Origin: Methanomassiliicoccales archaeon
Lineage (GTDB): Archaea > Thermoplasmatota > Thermoplasmata > Methanomassiliicoccales > JACIVX01
NCBI GenBank assembly: GCA_024464195.1
Contig: JANHAK010000087.1
Coordinates: forward strand, 1 to 5,999
Reading direction: 5' to 3'
Length of the DNA stretch: 5,999 bases
The notes under the pieces are model-generated. The model was not told the origin of the DNA and searched no databases. It saw nothing but the letters and a program-made list of their open reading frames with translations. The translations under genes and the position numbers were made by a program. Positions 1 through 5,518 of the stretch are shown here, piece after piece; position 1 is the first letter of the stretch, and every line of letters starts with the position of its first letter.

Positions 1-31
1 GGTTAAGTTAAGATATTTTCCAGAGAGAATG

Positions 32-39
32 CTATATAG
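32..39 (+). promoter_or_regulatory. Putative TATA box of the ACT-homoserine dehydrogenase operon
   Basis: The bases CTATATAG lie about 55 bases before the TTG start at 91. An archaeal TATA box sits about 25 bases before the transcript start, so transcription would begin near 60 and give a leader of about 30 bases that carries the GGAGGT site. No clear BRE is visible beyond the purine-rich GAGAGAA just upstream. This rests on position and composition only. Confidence 0.4.
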
Positions 40-78
40 TATCACGCAGCGATACACTTCGCGAAATGCCAATCCATC

Positions 79-84
79 GGAGGT
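79..84 (+). promoter_or_regulatory. Ribosome binding site that fixes a TTG start
   Basis: GGAGGT is a near-perfect Shine-Dalgarno sequence, separated by six bases from the TTG at 91. It supports the non-ATG start of the ACT-domain gene, because the encoded protein then begins directly with the first strand of the domain. Confidence 0.75.
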
Positions 85-90
85 ATACTA

Positions 91-588
91 TTGAAAGTTA
101 ATGTCGATCTTCGTCTCAAAGATGTGCCAGGTCAGCTTGTCCTCGCGCTTGAACCGATTTCAGCTAACGGAGGAAATATTGTGGGAGTGGTCCACCACAG
201 GGATGTCGTCGTGGGTGGGCACATTACTGTAAACGTAACGTTCGAGATCAAATCAGATAAAATCCTCGAGAGAATTCTTGAAATTTGGAAGGAGAGGGAA
301 ATAGATGTTGCTCGTTTGGGCTCGATCTATGAAACCATTTCAATCGAATATCTTCTCGTTGGTGATATCACTACGGGTGAATTGAACAACATTGTCAAAG
401 AAATTGAGTCGATGGAGGATCTTGAGTCGATCAATATCCGCTATTCAGTTTCACATCTTTCGAATGGAAAGGCAGCGTTTCTCATTGGAAAAGTGAGGAA
501 ACGTGAGACGTCGGAAAGGATCGAAGAACTGCTCAATGTGAAGGCGCAGGAACACGGATTCCTCGTAATTAGGAGTCTGGGGGATTAA
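91..588 (+). CDS. ACT-domain protein, probable regulatory partner of homoserine dehydrogenase
   Basis: This 165-residue protein starts with TTG behind a strong GGAGGT site. Residues 2-75 fit an ACT domain: a first strand (VNVDLRLKD), the turn with P13-G14 followed by a helix (QLVLALEPISANGGNIV), then a strand with the HHRD turn and the strand HITVNVTFEI. Residues about 83-162 may form a second ACT-like unit (SIEYLLVGDI at its start, GFLVIRSL at its end), but this half is more divergent. ACT domains bind amino acids and control enzymes allosterically. The gene ends one base before the homoserine dehydrogenase start, so the two are almost certainly co-transcribed and probably coupled. The inferred role is binding threonine or another aspartate-family amino acid and regulating the dehydrogenase, which has no ACT domain of its own. 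Archaeal genomes commonly pair these genes. The ligand is not visible from the sequence. Confidence 0.87.
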   Translation: MKVNVDLRLKDVPGQLVLALEPISANGGNIVGVVHHRDVVVGGHITVNVTFEIKSDKILERILEIWKEREIDVARLGSIYETISIEYLLVGDITTGELNNIVKEIESMEDLESINIRYSVSHLSNGKAAFLIGKVRKRETSERIEELLNVKAQEHGFLVIRSLGD

Positions 589-589
589 C

Positions 590-1597
590 ATGGACATTTT
601 CATCGCTGGTTTTGGAACTGTGGGACAGGGTGTAGCAGAAGTCATGAAGGAAAGAGCTGCATGGTTTGAAAGAAGATTCGATGAGTGTGTAAGAATCGTT
701 GGTGCTCTCGATTCATCTTCTTTTGAATTTTCGAGCAATGGCTTAGATCCCGAAATCCTCATACGCAGGAAAAAAATGACAGGCAAGGTCGGTACGATTG
801 AGTTGAAAGACGAGTCTTGTCACATTCTTCGCCAATTCGATTATGATGTGTTGGTGGAAGTCACGCCCATGAACATTTCGACCGGAGAACCAGGCTATTC
901 AAACATTCTCACAGCCATGGAATCAGGTAAAGATGTTATCACATCGAACAAGGGCCCACTAGCACTCAAATTTTCGGAACTGATCAGGATTGCCAAAAGG
1001 AATGGGGTACAACTGAGATTTGAGGCGACCGTCGGTGGTGCGACGCCAGTGATTAATCTCTCGAGGGAGCTTTTAATGGGGGAAAGGATCAGTTCCATTC
1101 GCGGCATTCTTAATGGGACCTGTAATTTCATTCTGCACCGAATGAGGGAGGAAGGATTGCCATTTGCACAAGCTTTGAAAGAAGCGCAGGAAATCGGCAT
1201 CGCCGAGAGAGATCCAACATATGATATTGAAGGCGTTGACAGTGCCTGCAAAGCTGCGATCCTGGCGAATGCAATATTCGACCTCAATAAGACATACAAA
1301 GATGTGAAGCGAGTTGGAATCAGCGGGATCACAGAGGATGCAATCGCCCTTGCCGCGGAAGAAAAGAAAGTCATCAGATTGATTGCAGAAATCTCCAGCA
1401 AGCGCCTAGAAGTTTCGCCGCGGTTAGTTCCTGTCGGGCATCCTTTGAGCATTGGCGGTACATTGAATATCATCCAACTTTCAACCGATCTTGCCGGAGA
1501 GATAACGGTTGTTGGAAGGGGGGCTGGCAAGTTTGAAACGGCGAGTGCGATTCTGAGTGACCTGGTTGCATTGCTAAAGGATAAGTCGACTCGCTGA
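590..1597 (+). CDS. hom: Homoserine dehydrogenase
   Basis: This 335-residue cytosolic enzyme reduces aspartate semialdehyde to homoserine with NAD(P)H, the branch point to threonine and methionine. The N-terminal Rossmann fold has the dinucleotide-binding loop GFGTVGQG (residues 7-14). SNKGP (119-123) carries conserved K121. ATVGGATPVI (146-155) and GILNGTCNFIL (172-182) are family signatures. EGVDSACK (214-221) holds the substrate-site residues E214, D217 and K221. The C-terminal GRGAG and TASAILSDL (309-325) close the domain. No aspartokinase domain precedes it and no ACT domain follows, so this is the short monofunctional form of normal archaeal length. The ATG at 590 lies one base after the ACT gene's stop; a GGAG at 572 and a G-run at 579-583 are the only nearby ribosome-binding candidates, so translational coupling is likely. 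All key residues are present and the gene appears intact. Confidence 0.97.
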   Translation: MDIFIAGFGTVGQGVAEVMKERAAWFERRFDECVRIVGALDSSSFEFSSNGLDPEILIRRKKMTGKVGTIELKDESCHILRQFDYDVLVEVTPMNISTGEPGYSNILTAMESGKDVITSNKGPLALKFSELIRIAKRNGVQLRFEATVGGATPVINLSRELLMGERISSIRGILNGTCNFILHRMREEGLPFAQALKEAQEIGIAERDPTYDIEGVDSACKAAILANAIFDLNKTYKDVKRVGISGITEDAIALAAEEKKVIRLIAEISSKRLEVSPRLVPVGHPLSIGGTLNIIQLSTDLAGEITVVGRGAGKFETASAILSDLVALLKDKSTR

Positions 1598-1618
1598 AAA
1601 TCTGACTGAGTATGGTTC

Positions 1619-1675
1619 GTGGTTAATTTAATTATGCAGAATTCTAACCAATTTTCATTTTTTTATTTTATTTTA
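1619..1675 (+). terminator. Hairpin and T-tract ending the homoserine operon
   Basis: TGGTTA (1620-1625) pairs with TAACCA (1645-1650), with an inner AATT pair at 1630-1633 and 1640-1643. A T-rich run follows at 1653-1674. Archaeal termination depends mostly on the T-tract, so this is a good terminator 20-80 bases after the stop codon. Confidence 0.6.
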
Positions 1676-2019
1676 GAGATTCTATGACTTCCCGAGCATG
1701 CCTGCCTCGTTGTCAAATGGAATAACCTACCACTTGGATTTCTGGAAGTGCGCAAAAATTTAGTCACATCGATCAATAGTCAAAATATCACGAAGGATGA
1801 TTTAGCCCGATAATGAAAGACTTTTTCTATCTGCAGATTTTTGCGCTTCTACGTTTTCTAATCTAACAAAGAATTTCTTGAAAAAGAAAAATGGCTATTT
1901 TTTGCAAAGCTTCTATTGAATTATGTTTATCGCTCTTTATATCGAAGAGGTTTGAGAAGATGAGGACGATCGAAATAACCATGTGTTACTGCAAAATTGA
2001 TTCTTTTCGATTGATACCC
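1676..2019. other. AT-rich spacer without a convincing gene
   Basis: No frame shows a recognisable protein. A 10-base perfect inverted match (GCGCAAAAAT at 1750-1759 and its complement at 1838-1847) is the only clear structure. A 39-codon minus-strand frame (1982-1863) encodes a hydrophobic peptide but has no ribosome binding site. A T-rich run on the minus strand (about 1893-1874) could end the transcript of the small helix-turn-helix gene. Confidence 0.5.
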
Positions 2020-2220
2020 TCATCGAAGATCTTTTCGTTTGTTGCACTTGATTTTGCTCTCTCCGCCGTCGATTCGGCAAGATTCACAATCATCACTTAG
2101 AACTCTCGCCACAGTTGTGGGTGAGATCTTTAATTCCTTCGCGATTTGCCTATAGCTCCATCCATTCAAACGAAGTTCGAGTATTTTTTTCACATCGACT
2201 GGTGTTTTTGACCTTCCCAA
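2020..2220 (-). CDS. Small helix-turn-helix DNA-binding protein
   Basis: This 66-residue basic protein starts with TTG at 2220. On the minus strand, GGAGGG (2233-2228) lies seven bases before it, a good ribosome binding site that argues for a real gene. Residues 8-42 fit a trihelical HTH of the serine-recombinase (Hin/resolvase) C-terminal type: a GRSKTP lead, helix about 8-18, then WSYRQIAKELKISPTTVARVL (21-41) with the typical turn at K31-I32-S33 and a recognition helix at 34-41. The tail has three cysteines (C45, C48, C59), which might bind metal, but the spacing is not a standard ribbon. No recombinase catalytic domain is visible upstream on the same strand, so it is either a stand-alone regulator or the relic of a resolvase or transposon. 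It is divergent from the kinase-CARF-PIN genes, with about 435 bases between the starts, so it could regulate them; nothing proves this. Confidence 0.65.
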   Translation of the reverse strand: MGRSKTPVDVKKILELRLNGWSYRQIAKELKISPTTVARVLSDDCESCRIDGGESKIKCNKRKDLR

Positions 2221-2227
2221 TCCTTTT

Positions 2228-2233
2228 CCCTCC
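2228..2233 (-). promoter_or_regulatory. Ribosome binding site of the small HTH gene
   Basis: Read on the minus strand the bases are GGAGGG, seven bases before the TTG at 2220. The match is as good as those of the other genes in this window and decides both the reality and the start of the HTH gene. Confidence 0.6.
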
Positions 2234-2414
2234 TTCTTTTACCTTATTCGGCCTTTACAAACCTTTTTTTTCAGATGGGTTCGTTATCGAATTCCAATAG
2301 GGCCGCCAAGTAGTATGTGGGACTTCTATCGACTTGCGGCGCTGTTTTTTGACTAACCGATTGATGCTGTCATGCCAGGAGTTAATCTTGTACATTTCGC
2401 TAGTAAGACAAAGC

Positions 2415-2509
2415 GCTATGTGGCTTTGAGCTAAGTCGTTCGGCAAATAGCTTCTAGAAAATAAAATCTTGGTCTAAAAAACAATTTAGAAACTATTGCC
2501 GCACATAGC
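2415..2509. repeat. Spaced imperfect inverted repeat
   Basis: GCTATGTG (2415-2422) is perfectly complementary to CACATAGC (2502-2509). Just inside, CGGCAAATAGCTTCTAGAAA (2441-2460) is complementary, with one substitution and two single-base gaps, to 2485-2501 (TTTAGAAACTATTGCCG). The left arm has 18 extra bases (2423-2440) between the two matching blocks. The loop is about 24 bases and AT-rich. A related string, GAGCTATCTAGAAGATTAAAAT, recurs directly at 2594-2615. It lies between the divergent HTH and kinase genes, so it may be an operator, a structured RNA or the remains of a small mobile element. Confidence 0.5.
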
Positions 2510-2607
2510 TCCTCAATTGTTACATACACTCTTTTCTTTGTTCATTTATCTAATAAGAGTCTTTCAGTCTTATAACCAAAAAATTTTCAACGGAGCTATC
2601 TAGAAGA

Positions 2608-2615
2608 TTAAAATA
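2608..2615 (+). promoter_or_regulatory. Putative TATA box of the kinase-CARF-PIN genes
   Basis: TTAAAATA in the context AGATTAAAATATT lies about 25 bases before 2637. A transcript starting there would have a leader of about 19 bases that still contains the AGGTGA ribosome binding site. The fit of box, leader and start is good, but AT-rich surroundings make chance matches common. Confidence 0.4.
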
Positions 2616-2645
2616 TTCTATATGTTAGACTGCCATATTGATTCA

Positions 2646-2651
2646 AGGTGA
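2646..2651 (+). promoter_or_regulatory. Ribosome binding site choosing ATG 2656 over TTG 2638
   Basis: AGGTGA matches the right half of the consensus AGGAGGTGAT and stands four bases before ATG 2656, the correct alignment for that half. The in-frame TTG at 2638 has no such site before it and would sit almost at the predicted transcript start. Confidence 0.6.
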
Positions 2652-2655
2652 GGAA

Positions 2656-3594
2656 ATGATCTATGAAATTGAGCTGATATCGCCAGAAGAAAAAGATAGA
2701 CTTTACGAGCAATATCAGGATAGATTTTTGTACACAAAGAAAGCAGAAATCTATGGTTGTTGTCTAAAGCTTCTCACGGATTTAGAATATGTAAAGGATA
2801 GATGGGAAGACAATTTTTACACAATGAGTGAAAATATCCGATCACACGGTCGCATCATCGTTCTCGAAGAAAAAAATGGGAAGCCTCTTGTCAAATATGA
2901 TCCGATGACAAAGACAGCATTTCTTTTTAGTATTCAGTATTACGGATGGATCAAGAGCATCACGCTTGCTGTGGCAGGCGATCTGTTAGAAGATCAGCAC
3001 AGAATTTATCACGTGCATGGTGCTGCGATTGATATCAAAGGCCGGGGTGTTTCAATCATAGCACCATCAAAAACGGGGAAGACAACCCACTCATGGGGAC
3101 TTCTTAGATTACCAGAGGCCCGCCTTGTAACCGATGACTGGTACTTTGTGAGACTATCGACAAAGAGGCCACTTGCTTTTGGGTCTGAAAAGAACTGCTA
3201 CGCTGAGGCAGATATCGGGCAAGTTTGGACTGAATATCAATCGCTCATTGAACGATCGAAATTCGATGACAAAGGGCGAGCCATCGTCAATGTCCGTTGG
3301 GTCGTCGGGGATGGCGGGGTTGTTCCAATGACCTCGATTTACCATATTGTGTTGCTGAAAAGGGATAAGAATGATCCCACAATTGTCAAAAAACTCACGC
3401 CCGAGGAAGCACTTGACTATTTACTTTCCAACGATTTGTGTAATCCTCACCAGCTCGTGCGAGATAAAAGAAAAATGAGCATTCGGACGAACTTTTTCAA
3501 AAAATTGCTTGATCAGTCGGAAGTCTATCTAGTCAATACGATTCAAACCCCACAAGAATCCCAGGAAGCCATCCGAAAAGCAGTTCTTCGATGA
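2656..3594 (+). CDS. HprK/PEP-carboxykinase-like P-loop protein
   Basis: This protein has 312 residues from ATG 2656, or 318 if TTG 2638 is used. Counting from ATG 2656, residues 119-165 give the diagnostic core: YHVHGAAID (118-126), then the P-loop APSKTGKTT (136-144), then LVTDDWYF (157-164) with D160-D161 as the likely Walker B or metal-binding acids. The order HGA, P-loop, TDD is that of the HPr kinase/phosphorylase catalytic domain and its PEP-carboxykinase relatives, which use ATP (or PPi/PEP) with a metal. The C-terminal part has a strand-rich stretch (SIYHIVLLKRD, 227-237) and ends in a short PxE helix like that of HprK-type folds. The first 110 residues are not recognised. Archaea generally lack HPr, so the substrate is unknown and the HprK name describes only the fold. 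It lies 43 bases before the CARF-like gene on the same strand and may share its transcript. No transmembrane segment is seen. Confidence 0.85.
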   Translation: MIYEIELISPEEKDRLYEQYQDRFLYTKKAEIYGCCLKLLTDLEYVKDRWEDNFYTMSENIRSHGRIIVLEEKNGKPLVKYDPMTKTAFLFSIQYYGWIKSITLAVAGDLLEDQHRIYHVHGAAIDIKGRGVSIIAPSKTGKTTHSWGLLRLPEARLVTDDWYFVRLSTKRPLAFGSEKNCYAEADIGQVWTEYQSLIERSKFDDKGRAIVNVRWVVGDGGVVPMTSIYHIVLLKRDKNDPTIVKKLTPEEALDYLLSNDLCNPHQLVRDKRKMSIRTNFFKKLLDQSEVYLVNTIQTPQESQEAIRKAVLR

Positions 3595-3637
3595 AGATCA
3601 TTCATCAATAATAATCATTTGGAGTTATGGGATTGCC

Positions 3638-4111
3638 ATGAATGTGTTGATCATGATGACTGGTCGAAGCGTCTGGGGCGGATTTAATTCCGTCTGGGCT
3701 ATGATTCGAAAATATGAATTTATTCCAGAAACCGTTTATATTCTCACGACGCAAGATGAAAGAGAAGAAGCTAGCATCTTGAAAAAAATGCTGGAAGTCT
3801 TGATAAGGGGATATGGCCTAATTCCTGAGATATTGATTGAGATCATCAAAGGCGACGAGATTAAAGAAATTTCAGAAAAGGTAAGAAAAATCGCTACGGG
3901 TCATAAAGAACGAGGAGATAAGATTGCGCTTGAAGTCACGCCAGGTCACAAGATTGTTGTGCTCGGATCGGTCTTCGCCGGATGGAGTAAAGAGATATTT
4001 GATTATATCTTCTATTTATATGTGGAGTCCCTTTTCAACGCTAAAAGACCCTATCTTCTTATTCCCATATCCACGCAACATCTTCATGAAATCATCTCGG
4101 AGGCCAGGTAA
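3638..4111 (+). CDS. Single-domain CARF-like protein (putative nucleotide-signal sensor)
   Basis: This 157-residue protein has a Rossmann-like pattern. The first strand and loop are NVLIMMTGRSVWGG (2-15, with S11), then a helix containing N17-S18 and the strand TVYILTT (32-38). A long helix with EREEASILKKML follows. The strand IALEV leads to TPGHK (101-105), which corresponds to the D-x-T-x-G-x-K ligand-binding motif of CARF domains, with E99 in the usual Asp position. A late strand is PYLLIPIS (138-145). CARF domains bind cyclic oligoadenylates and dimerise. Here the whole protein is one domain, with no HEPN, HTH or nuclease part. The stop overlaps the PIN gene's start, so the likely partner is the PIN nuclease in trans. 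An alternative is a ring nuclease (Crn1-like) that degrades the signal; S11 and K105 would be the candidate residues. The ATG at 3638 has a GGAG 13 bases upstream, a loose site, but the first strand starts at once. The assignment is by motif and fold pattern only. Confidence 0.75.
   Translation: MNVLIMMTGRSVWGGFNSVWAMIRKYEFIPETVYILTTQDEREEASILKKMLEVLIRGYGLIPEILIEIIKGDEIKEISEKVRKIATGHKERGDKIALEVTPGHKIVVLGSVFAGWSKEIFDYIFYLYVESLFNAKRPYLLIPISTQHLHEIISEAR
4099..4103 (+). promoter_or_regulatory. Ribosome binding site of the PIN gene inside the CARF gene
   Basis: GGAGG lies within the last codons of the CARF-like gene, seven bases before the ATG at 4111. Together with the TAATG overlap it indicates coupled translation and near-equal production of the two proteins. 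Confidence 0.75.
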
Positions 4112-5223
4112 TGGATACAGTTGCAAGCAAGGATTTTCTGATGGCTGTCATGAACAACGCACTTTTGCAAGAAAATGATAGATTTGTAGTTCATTCGGAT
4201 ATTCTTGATTTAGATCTATTGAAACTTGATCTTCGCAAGAAAAAGATAGAGGGTGTTGTGAACAAAAAAGACTTCGATGAGGCAACCTCGGAAATGCGTG
4301 GTAGGTTGTCAATTGAAGCCCTTAGAGAGGAAATTCCAGACTACTCAGATCTGAAAGAAGTTTTTCAGGGATCGCTGCACGCGCCGTTGAATCTCGAGGA
4401 TTTGTTATTTGAACTTGAAGAGATTGAGAGAAGGACGAGTGACCCCCTAAAGTATCCTCGACTCAAATGCATAGGGCTCGACACAAACATCGCCTACAAA
4501 AGATTACTCAGCAGACTTCGTTTTCACCGCAATTTTCGGCGTCTAGATGACCGAAGTAAATCAAAAAATGTTCGAATTCTAGTGCCAATGCTGGTGCATT
4601 CAGAAATTTCTACTAGGATCGGTAGAAAATATTCTCAGAAGGATATTGAGGAAATTGGTAGGGCTATCGACAATCAAAAACTCATGAGGTCATTCTTTAA
4701 TTGCTGTTATAAGTCCGGTCGCAAGGCGCTCAATGCGCAAACAGAATTAAAGATTCTCAGGGAACTCTATACATGCCTCGACATTGTAGGCGGGGAATTT
4801 CTTGATGATAGGGAAAAAAGGGATGTTGAGATTGTAAAAGCTTTAGCGAATCATTGCGACGATCAGAAATTAGATGTTATCTTTTTGACCGCCGACGACA
4901 AGTGCAGGGCACATGCTCTTGCACACAAGATCAGCTCATTGTGGATGAACTATCCGCATGATATCCAGGAAAACTGCGAGTTTAACGAGTGGCTAATGGT
5001 AGAATTTCTTTATGATCTTGCGGTTGTGTTTGGCACGATCTCACTTCATAGTCTTGGCGTGAGAATCATGGGGGACTGGAGTGGGAAGACGACAAATGAT
5101 TATTATGCGCAAAAAGTGAGGTTCATCGTTGAAAAAGGTGCATCCATTGAAAAAGATCTGGAACGTGACTTCAAAATTCTTGCTGAACTCATGAGTATGC
5201 CGGAGGTCAGCAGCATCAATTAG
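4111..5223 (+). CDS. PIN-domain nuclease, large form, partner of the CARF-like protein
   Basis: This 370-residue protein has a PIN domain at about 118-275. Strand CIGLDTN carries D124, the first catalytic acid. ILVPMLVHSEI (156-166) places E165 after the second strand. KRDVEIVKAL (236-245) gives D238, and DVIFLTADDKCRAHAL (255-270) gives D262/D263 in the T-x-D signature. These four acids would bind the metal ions of an RNase H-like ribonuclease site. The N-terminal 115 residues are charged and unrecognised, ending in an acidic helix (LEDLLFELEEIE, 96-107). Residues 290-345 form a conserved-looking tail with a hydrophobic helix (FLYDLAVVFG) and GDWSGKTTND (321-330). Most PIN toxins have 120-150 residues, so this is a much longer protein with extra domains at both ends. 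It starts at the ATG of TAATG, overlapping the CARF gene, behind GGAGG. Likely role: RNA cleavage switched by the CARF-like partner. A toxin-antitoxin role is possible, with the small protein as a restraining partner. Target and activation are unknown. Confidence 0.83.
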   Translation: MDTVASKDFLMAVMNNALLQENDRFVVHSDILDLDLLKLDLRKKKIEGVVNKKDFDEATSEMRGRLSIEALREEIPDYSDLKEVFQGSLHAPLNLEDLLFELEEIERRTSDPLKYPRLKCIGLDTNIAYKRLLSRLRFHRNFRRLDDRSKSKNVRILVPMLVHSEISTRIGRKYSQKDIEEIGRAIDNQKLMRSFFNCCYKSGRKALNAQTELKILRELYTCLDIVGGEFLDDREKRDVEIVKALANHCDDQKLDVIFLTADDKCRAHALAHKISSLWMNYPHDIQENCEFNEWLMVEFLYDLAVVFGTISLHSLGVRIMGDWSGKTTNDYYAQKVRFIVEKGASIEKDLERDFKILAELMSMPEVSSIN

Positions 5224-5256
5224 GAATTTCACATGATCATATCGAAGCAATCGTTC

Positions 5257-5278
5257 AATCTTTCATTTTTTTAAGATT
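5257..5278 (+). terminator. T-tract terminator after the PIN gene
   Basis: AATCTT (5257-5262) and AAGATT (5273-5278) flank a T-run (5265-5272), about 35-50 bases after the stop codon. The string TTCATTTTTTT also occurs in the terminator region of the homoserine operon (1654-1664). This suggests an intrinsic archaeal T-tract terminator closing the kinase-CARF-PIN transcript. Confidence 0.5.
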
Positions 5279-5359
5279 CAAATCGGAAGGAAGCAACTTA
5301 TCAAGGCATTTGATATTCAATGCTTAAGTAGGAGCTCGGTAGCATTTAGAAAGATGTAA

Positions 5360-5440
5360 AAAGGAATCTCAAGGGAAACGCGAGGGAAGACCTTCTACCA
5401 TGCTATAGAAGCGGCGGAAAGAATAATTGAAGAATTCTGA
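5360..5440 (+). pseudogene. Possible C-terminal remnant of a lost gene
   Basis: Directly after a stop (5357-5359) there are 26 open codons ending in TGA. The peptide ends in RGKTFYHAIEAAERIIEEF, which reads like the amphipathic terminal helix of a real protein. There is no start codon or ribosome binding site, and I do not recognise the family. It may be the tail of a decayed gene, or chance. Confidence 0.22.
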
Positions 5441-5460
5441 GAAAATTTGGGAAGAATTCT
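5431..5460. repeat. Pair of AGAATTCT palindromes 22 bases apart
   Basis: GAAGAATTCT occurs at 5429-5438 and again at 5451-5460. Each copy contains the perfect palindrome AGAATTCT, and the repeat distance is 22 bases, about two helical turns. This is a typical geometry for a dimeric regulator binding in tandem. The TATA-like box at 5511 lies 50 bases downstream. No regulator is known for it. Confidence 0.35.
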
Positions 5461-5510
5461 TGCATATCTGCATCAAGAGGTTTGCGTTGGAGTTGTTTTT
5501 CTAGCGAGAG

Positions 5511-5518
5511 TTTAAATG
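5511..5518 (+). promoter_or_regulatory. Putative TATA box
   Basis: TTTAAATG preceded by GCGAGAG looks like an archaeal TATA box with a purine-rich BRE. A transcript would start near 5538, at the foot of a foldable stretch (5537-5578). It overlaps the ATG at 5516, so it would not serve the short frame starting there. Confidence 0.3.

Larger units (their letters stand above)
2221..2655. other. Divergent intergenic region
   Basis: This stretch of 435 bases separates the starts of the minus-strand HTH gene and the plus-strand kinase-like gene. It holds the inverted repeat at 2415-2509, a small TAAGA/TCTTA hairpin at 2553-2571 and the TATA-like box at 2608-2615. A 63-codon minus-strand frame (2446-2255) starts with TTG but has no ribosome binding site and no recognisable motif, so I do not call it a gene. 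Confidence 0.5.

Noticed and set aside
451..786. Minus-strand frame of 111 codons across the ACT-dehydrogenase junction
   Set aside because: Antisense to two well-supported genes, with no recognisable motif.
895..1530. Long minus-strand open frame of 211 codons
   Set aside because: It lies entirely antisense to homoserine dehydrogenase, whose motifs are intact; the peptide is rich in Ser, Pro and Ala and matches no pattern I know.
1863..1982. Minus-strand 39-codon hydrophobic frame considered as a small membrane protein
   Set aside because: No ribosome binding site, and AT-rich DNA commonly yields such peptides.
1891..2100. Plus-strand 69-codon frame starting ATGGCTATT
   Set aside because: It overlaps the HTH gene antisense, has no ribosome binding site and has a random-looking Phe/Ser/Ile-rich composition.
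2115..2300. Plus-strand 61-codon frame
   Set aside because: Mostly antisense to the HTH gene and its leader; composition reflects AT-rich DNA.
2255..2446. Minus-strand 63-codon frame upstream of the HTH gene, considered as the lost catalytic part of a recombinase
   Set aside because: No serine-recombinase motif, TTG start without a ribosome binding site, and it ends before the HTH gene in a way that gives no fusion.
2656..3594. Reading the P-loop protein as a true HPr kinase or a PEP carboxykinase
   Set aside because: It shares the HGA, P-loop and TDD core, but the flanking domains differ and archaea generally lack HPr, so only the fold-level name is justified.
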